Origin: a virus
Direction: 5' to 3' (one strand)
Virus record (IMG/VR): IMGVR_UViG_3300036886_000493
Coordinates: 1 to 20,272 of that record
Length of the DNA stretch: 20,272 bases
The position numbers were made by a program, and so were the translations under genes. Shown piece after piece: positions 18,705-20,272 of this stretch. Each line of letters opens with the position of its first letter. Within the stretch, counting starts at the first letter, position 1. A model generated the notes under the pieces. That model saw only the letters and a program-made list of their open reading frames with translations. It was not told where the DNA came from and did no database searches.

Positions 18705-18856
18705 TGAGTAAGGAATCGGCGTTCAGAGAGGTGTTTCACAACAAACCTAGCACAGTCGATACCAGCAAGTCCGCGAAGGGCCAGCGCAAGCAAATGATCG
18801 CCATTGCCCTCTCAAAGGCGGGGCTCGCACGGCCAGGCAAGAATGCTAAAAAGTAG
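18692..18856 (+). CDS. Small basic phage protein (QMIAIALSKAG)
   Basis: The 54-residue product from ATG 18692 is basic. KGQRKQMIAIALSKAGLARP near the C-terminus matches a motif (K.Q.IAIALS.AGK) that I know from many short phage proteins of unknown function encoded near virion genes. CGAGGA lies upstream. It overlaps the homing nuclease gene by 13 bases. Possibly a minor virion or assembly protein. Confidence 0.7.
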   Translation: MAKLMSKESAFREVFHNKPSTVDTSKSAKGQRKQMIAIALSKAGLARPGKNAKK

Positions 18857-18865
18857 GAATTTGAG

Positions 18866-20272
18866 ATGCCATCAGCAATTATAATCGGACAGGGCGGTAG
18901 CGGTACTGGGGGCGGCGGGGGCGGGTCTAATGCGTCCGTAGGTTTGAACGGCGGACCAGGACCCACCAGTTCGACCCAAATTGGGGATATTGTTGCGGGA
19001 GTTTTCACCGCCTTCGGTCCCGGCAATCCTATCCCAGTTAGCGGAACTATCCTGGCCAATAACCTGTCGGTCGGACCAACTGGGTCGCCCGTTCCGCCCG
19101 ATGCTACTTTCATAGGTGTCCGAGACGCAGGTGGAAATCTTGTCGGCGCGAGCGCATCTAATCCTGTCCGCATCGATCCAACTGGTACGACTGTGCAGCC
19201 TGTTTCGGGGACCATCACGGCACTGCAAGGCACCTCACCTTGGATTGTTTCTTTGGCATCAACAACAATTACGGGAACTGTCGCGGAAAATTTGATTCAG
19301 GTGGCCGGGGTCACATTGGGCGCGACAGCGGTTACCAATTTCGGCACTGCCCCCGCCGCAACCGCCGTCCCAGGCGTCAATGCTTCTATCTTTGCGGGCA
19401 CGACCGGAATCACCGCAACAGGTACATCGCTGAACGCAAACATAACCAATACGGTCCCTGTGACATTGGCGAGCACAACGATCACCGGGAACGTAACAGT
19501 TGTGCAGCCTACGGGAACCAACTTGCATGTTGTAGTTGATTCTACAACAGGTACTACCGCTGAAAATTTGACTCAAGTCGCGGGTGTTGTTCTTGGAGCA
19601 ACAGCCGTTACCGCATTTGGAACTGCTCCTGCGGCCGCCAACGTACCTGGTGTAAATTCATCCATCTTTGCAGGCACGACAGGCATCACTGCAACGGGCA
19701 GTTCGCTGAATGTCAATATTACGAACGCGGCGGGACCGTTCACGTTTGTTGGCAACAAATCCGTCAACACCGCCGTTCCGGGCGCAACGAATATAGGTAC
19801 CCTGCCCGCGCAAGCGAATGCTGCTACTCAAGCCTGGACAGAAGGCTTTCAAGTTCCGCTTTCAGTTGACCTGTCCGGCAGACAGCGCGTTCGTGGTACA
19901 ATCGCGCACAATACTCAAGCGCCCGATGCTACAGGTCAGATGTGTCTGACTGAACTAGCTAACGCTGTTGCTCCGACATATACCGAAGGAGATTTAGTTC
20001 TCGGGTCAGTCGATCTTTCTGGAAACCGTCGAGTTATCGGCACCAAGACGAATAATAATGCAGCGCCAACAACTCAACTTGGAGTATTGCCCGCTCTTGC
20101 AAACGCTGCTTCGCCTGCATGGACAGAAGGAAACCAAGTACTCGAATCTGTTGACTTGACCGGACGCCAACGTGTTCGTGGAACGCTTACAAATAACAAC
20201 GCGGCCCCAACAGCCGACCTTATAGAAGTCATGCCCGCGATTGCTACGACTGCTGCACCGAGTTACACCACG
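18866..20272 (+). CDS. Repeat-rich phage structural protein (partial)
   Basis: From ATG 18866 (AGGAA upstream) an open frame of 469 codons runs off the right edge. The N-terminus is Gly-rich (GQGGSGTGGGGGGS, residues 8-21). Residues 140-195 and 232-287 are near-identical copies of a 56-residue unit (AENL.QVAGV.LGATAV). From about residue 310 a 47-48 residue repeat appears, with YTEG or WTEG at 324, 372, 419 and 467 and SVDLSGRQRVRG in each. Low Cys, rich in Ala, Thr, Val and Asn: typical of beta-rich tail, fibre or capsid-decoration proteins. The exact virion role is unknown. Confidence 0.75.
   Translation, partial: MPSAIIIGQGGSGTGGGGGGSNASVGLNGGPGPTSSTQIGDIVAGVFTAFGPGNPIPVSGTILANNLSVGPTGSPVPPDATFIGVRDAGGNLVGASASNPVRIDPTGTTVQPVSGTITALQGTSPWIVSLASTTITGTVAENLIQVAGVTLGATAVTNFGTAPAATAVPGVNASIFAGTTGITATGTSLNANITNTVPVTLASTTITGNVTVVQPTGTNLHVVVDSTTGTTAENLTQVAGVVLGATAVTAFGTAPAAANVPGVNSSIFAGTTGITATGSSLNVNITNAAGPFTFVGNKSVNTAVPGATNIGTLPAQANAATQAWTEGFQVPLSVDLSGRQRVRGTIAHNTQAPDATGQMCLTELANAVAPTYTEGDLVLGSVDLSGNRRVIGTKTNNNAAPTTQLGVLPALANAASPAWTEGNQVLESVDLTGRQRVRGTLTNNNAAPTADLIEVMPAIATTAAPSYTT
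19283..19726 (+). repeat. Two 168-bp in-frame repeats in the structural gene
   Basis: Copy 1 is 19283-19450 and copy 2 is 19559-19726, each 56 codons. The amino acids are mostly identical while many third codon positions differ, so the duplication is old and the protein sequence has been under selection. Confidence 0.8.

Noticed and set aside
18736-19233. Leftward frame of 165 codons
   Set aside because: It is antisense to the structural gene and the small basic gene; its Pro/Gly runs mirror the Gly-rich coding sequence.
1-20272. tRNA genes
   Set aside because: The few intergenic stretches were inspected by eye; no cloverleaf with a T-arm was seen, though no scanner could be run.

Overview
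The window looks like part of a double-stranded DNA tailed bacteriophage (Caudoviricetes). Short genes are packed head to tail with ATGA, GTGA or TGATG stop/start overlaps. There is a tyrosine recombinase, a small-terminase-like protein, a phage HNH nuclease, an endonuclease VII-type homing nuclease, a transglycosylase lysin and the start of a repeat-rich structural protein. The recombinase and operator-like palindromes suggest, but do not prove, a temperate lifestyle. No ribosomal, tRNA or clearly bacterial housekeeping gene is visible; the chaperonin genes sit inside the phage gene array. The host cannot be named. Several promoters place the -10 box 5-7 bases before an ATG, which would give leaderless mRNAs; that habit is common in Actinobacteria and Deinococcota, so such a host is possible.

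Layout. (1) Positions 1-4019 are leftward: three tiny genes (4019-3332), a lysis-like block (3282-1777: two-segment membrane protein, microproteins, signal-anchored transglycosylase), then a recombinase, a membrane microprotein, a small acidic protein and a GHKL-type ATPase that runs off the left edge. Three copies of a GGTACT/AGTACC palindrome lie at the heads of these three groups, and two of them sit one base upstream of matching leftward promoters. (2) Positions 4099-7558 are rightward: sixteen small genes, including four consecutive Cys-rich zinc-ribbon-like proteins, a sigma-region-4-like helix-turn-helix protein and small membrane proteins. (3) Positions 7559-8141 hold no convincing gene. 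They contain five 16-bp palindromes with alternating 7- and 1-base gaps, a cluster of stem-loops and a strong promoter. (4) Positions 8142-11372 are rightward small unknown genes, beginning with a probably leaderless winged-helix-like protein. (5) Positions 11492-14814 are more unknowns plus an exported trypsin-like serine protease. (6) Positions 14850-17331 form a chaperonin block: HNH nuclease, full-length GroEL, a 67-residue unknown and GroES. (7) Positions 17333-20272 begin the packaging/structural region: small terminase-like protein, Cys-rich protein, homing nuclease, small basic protein and a Gly-rich, repeat-containing structural protein cut by the right edge.

How it may work together (inference): the leftward genes would serve integration and lysis under one regulator, the rightward small genes would serve host takeover and replication around the palindrome array, and the chaperonin pair would help fold virion proteins encoded further right.
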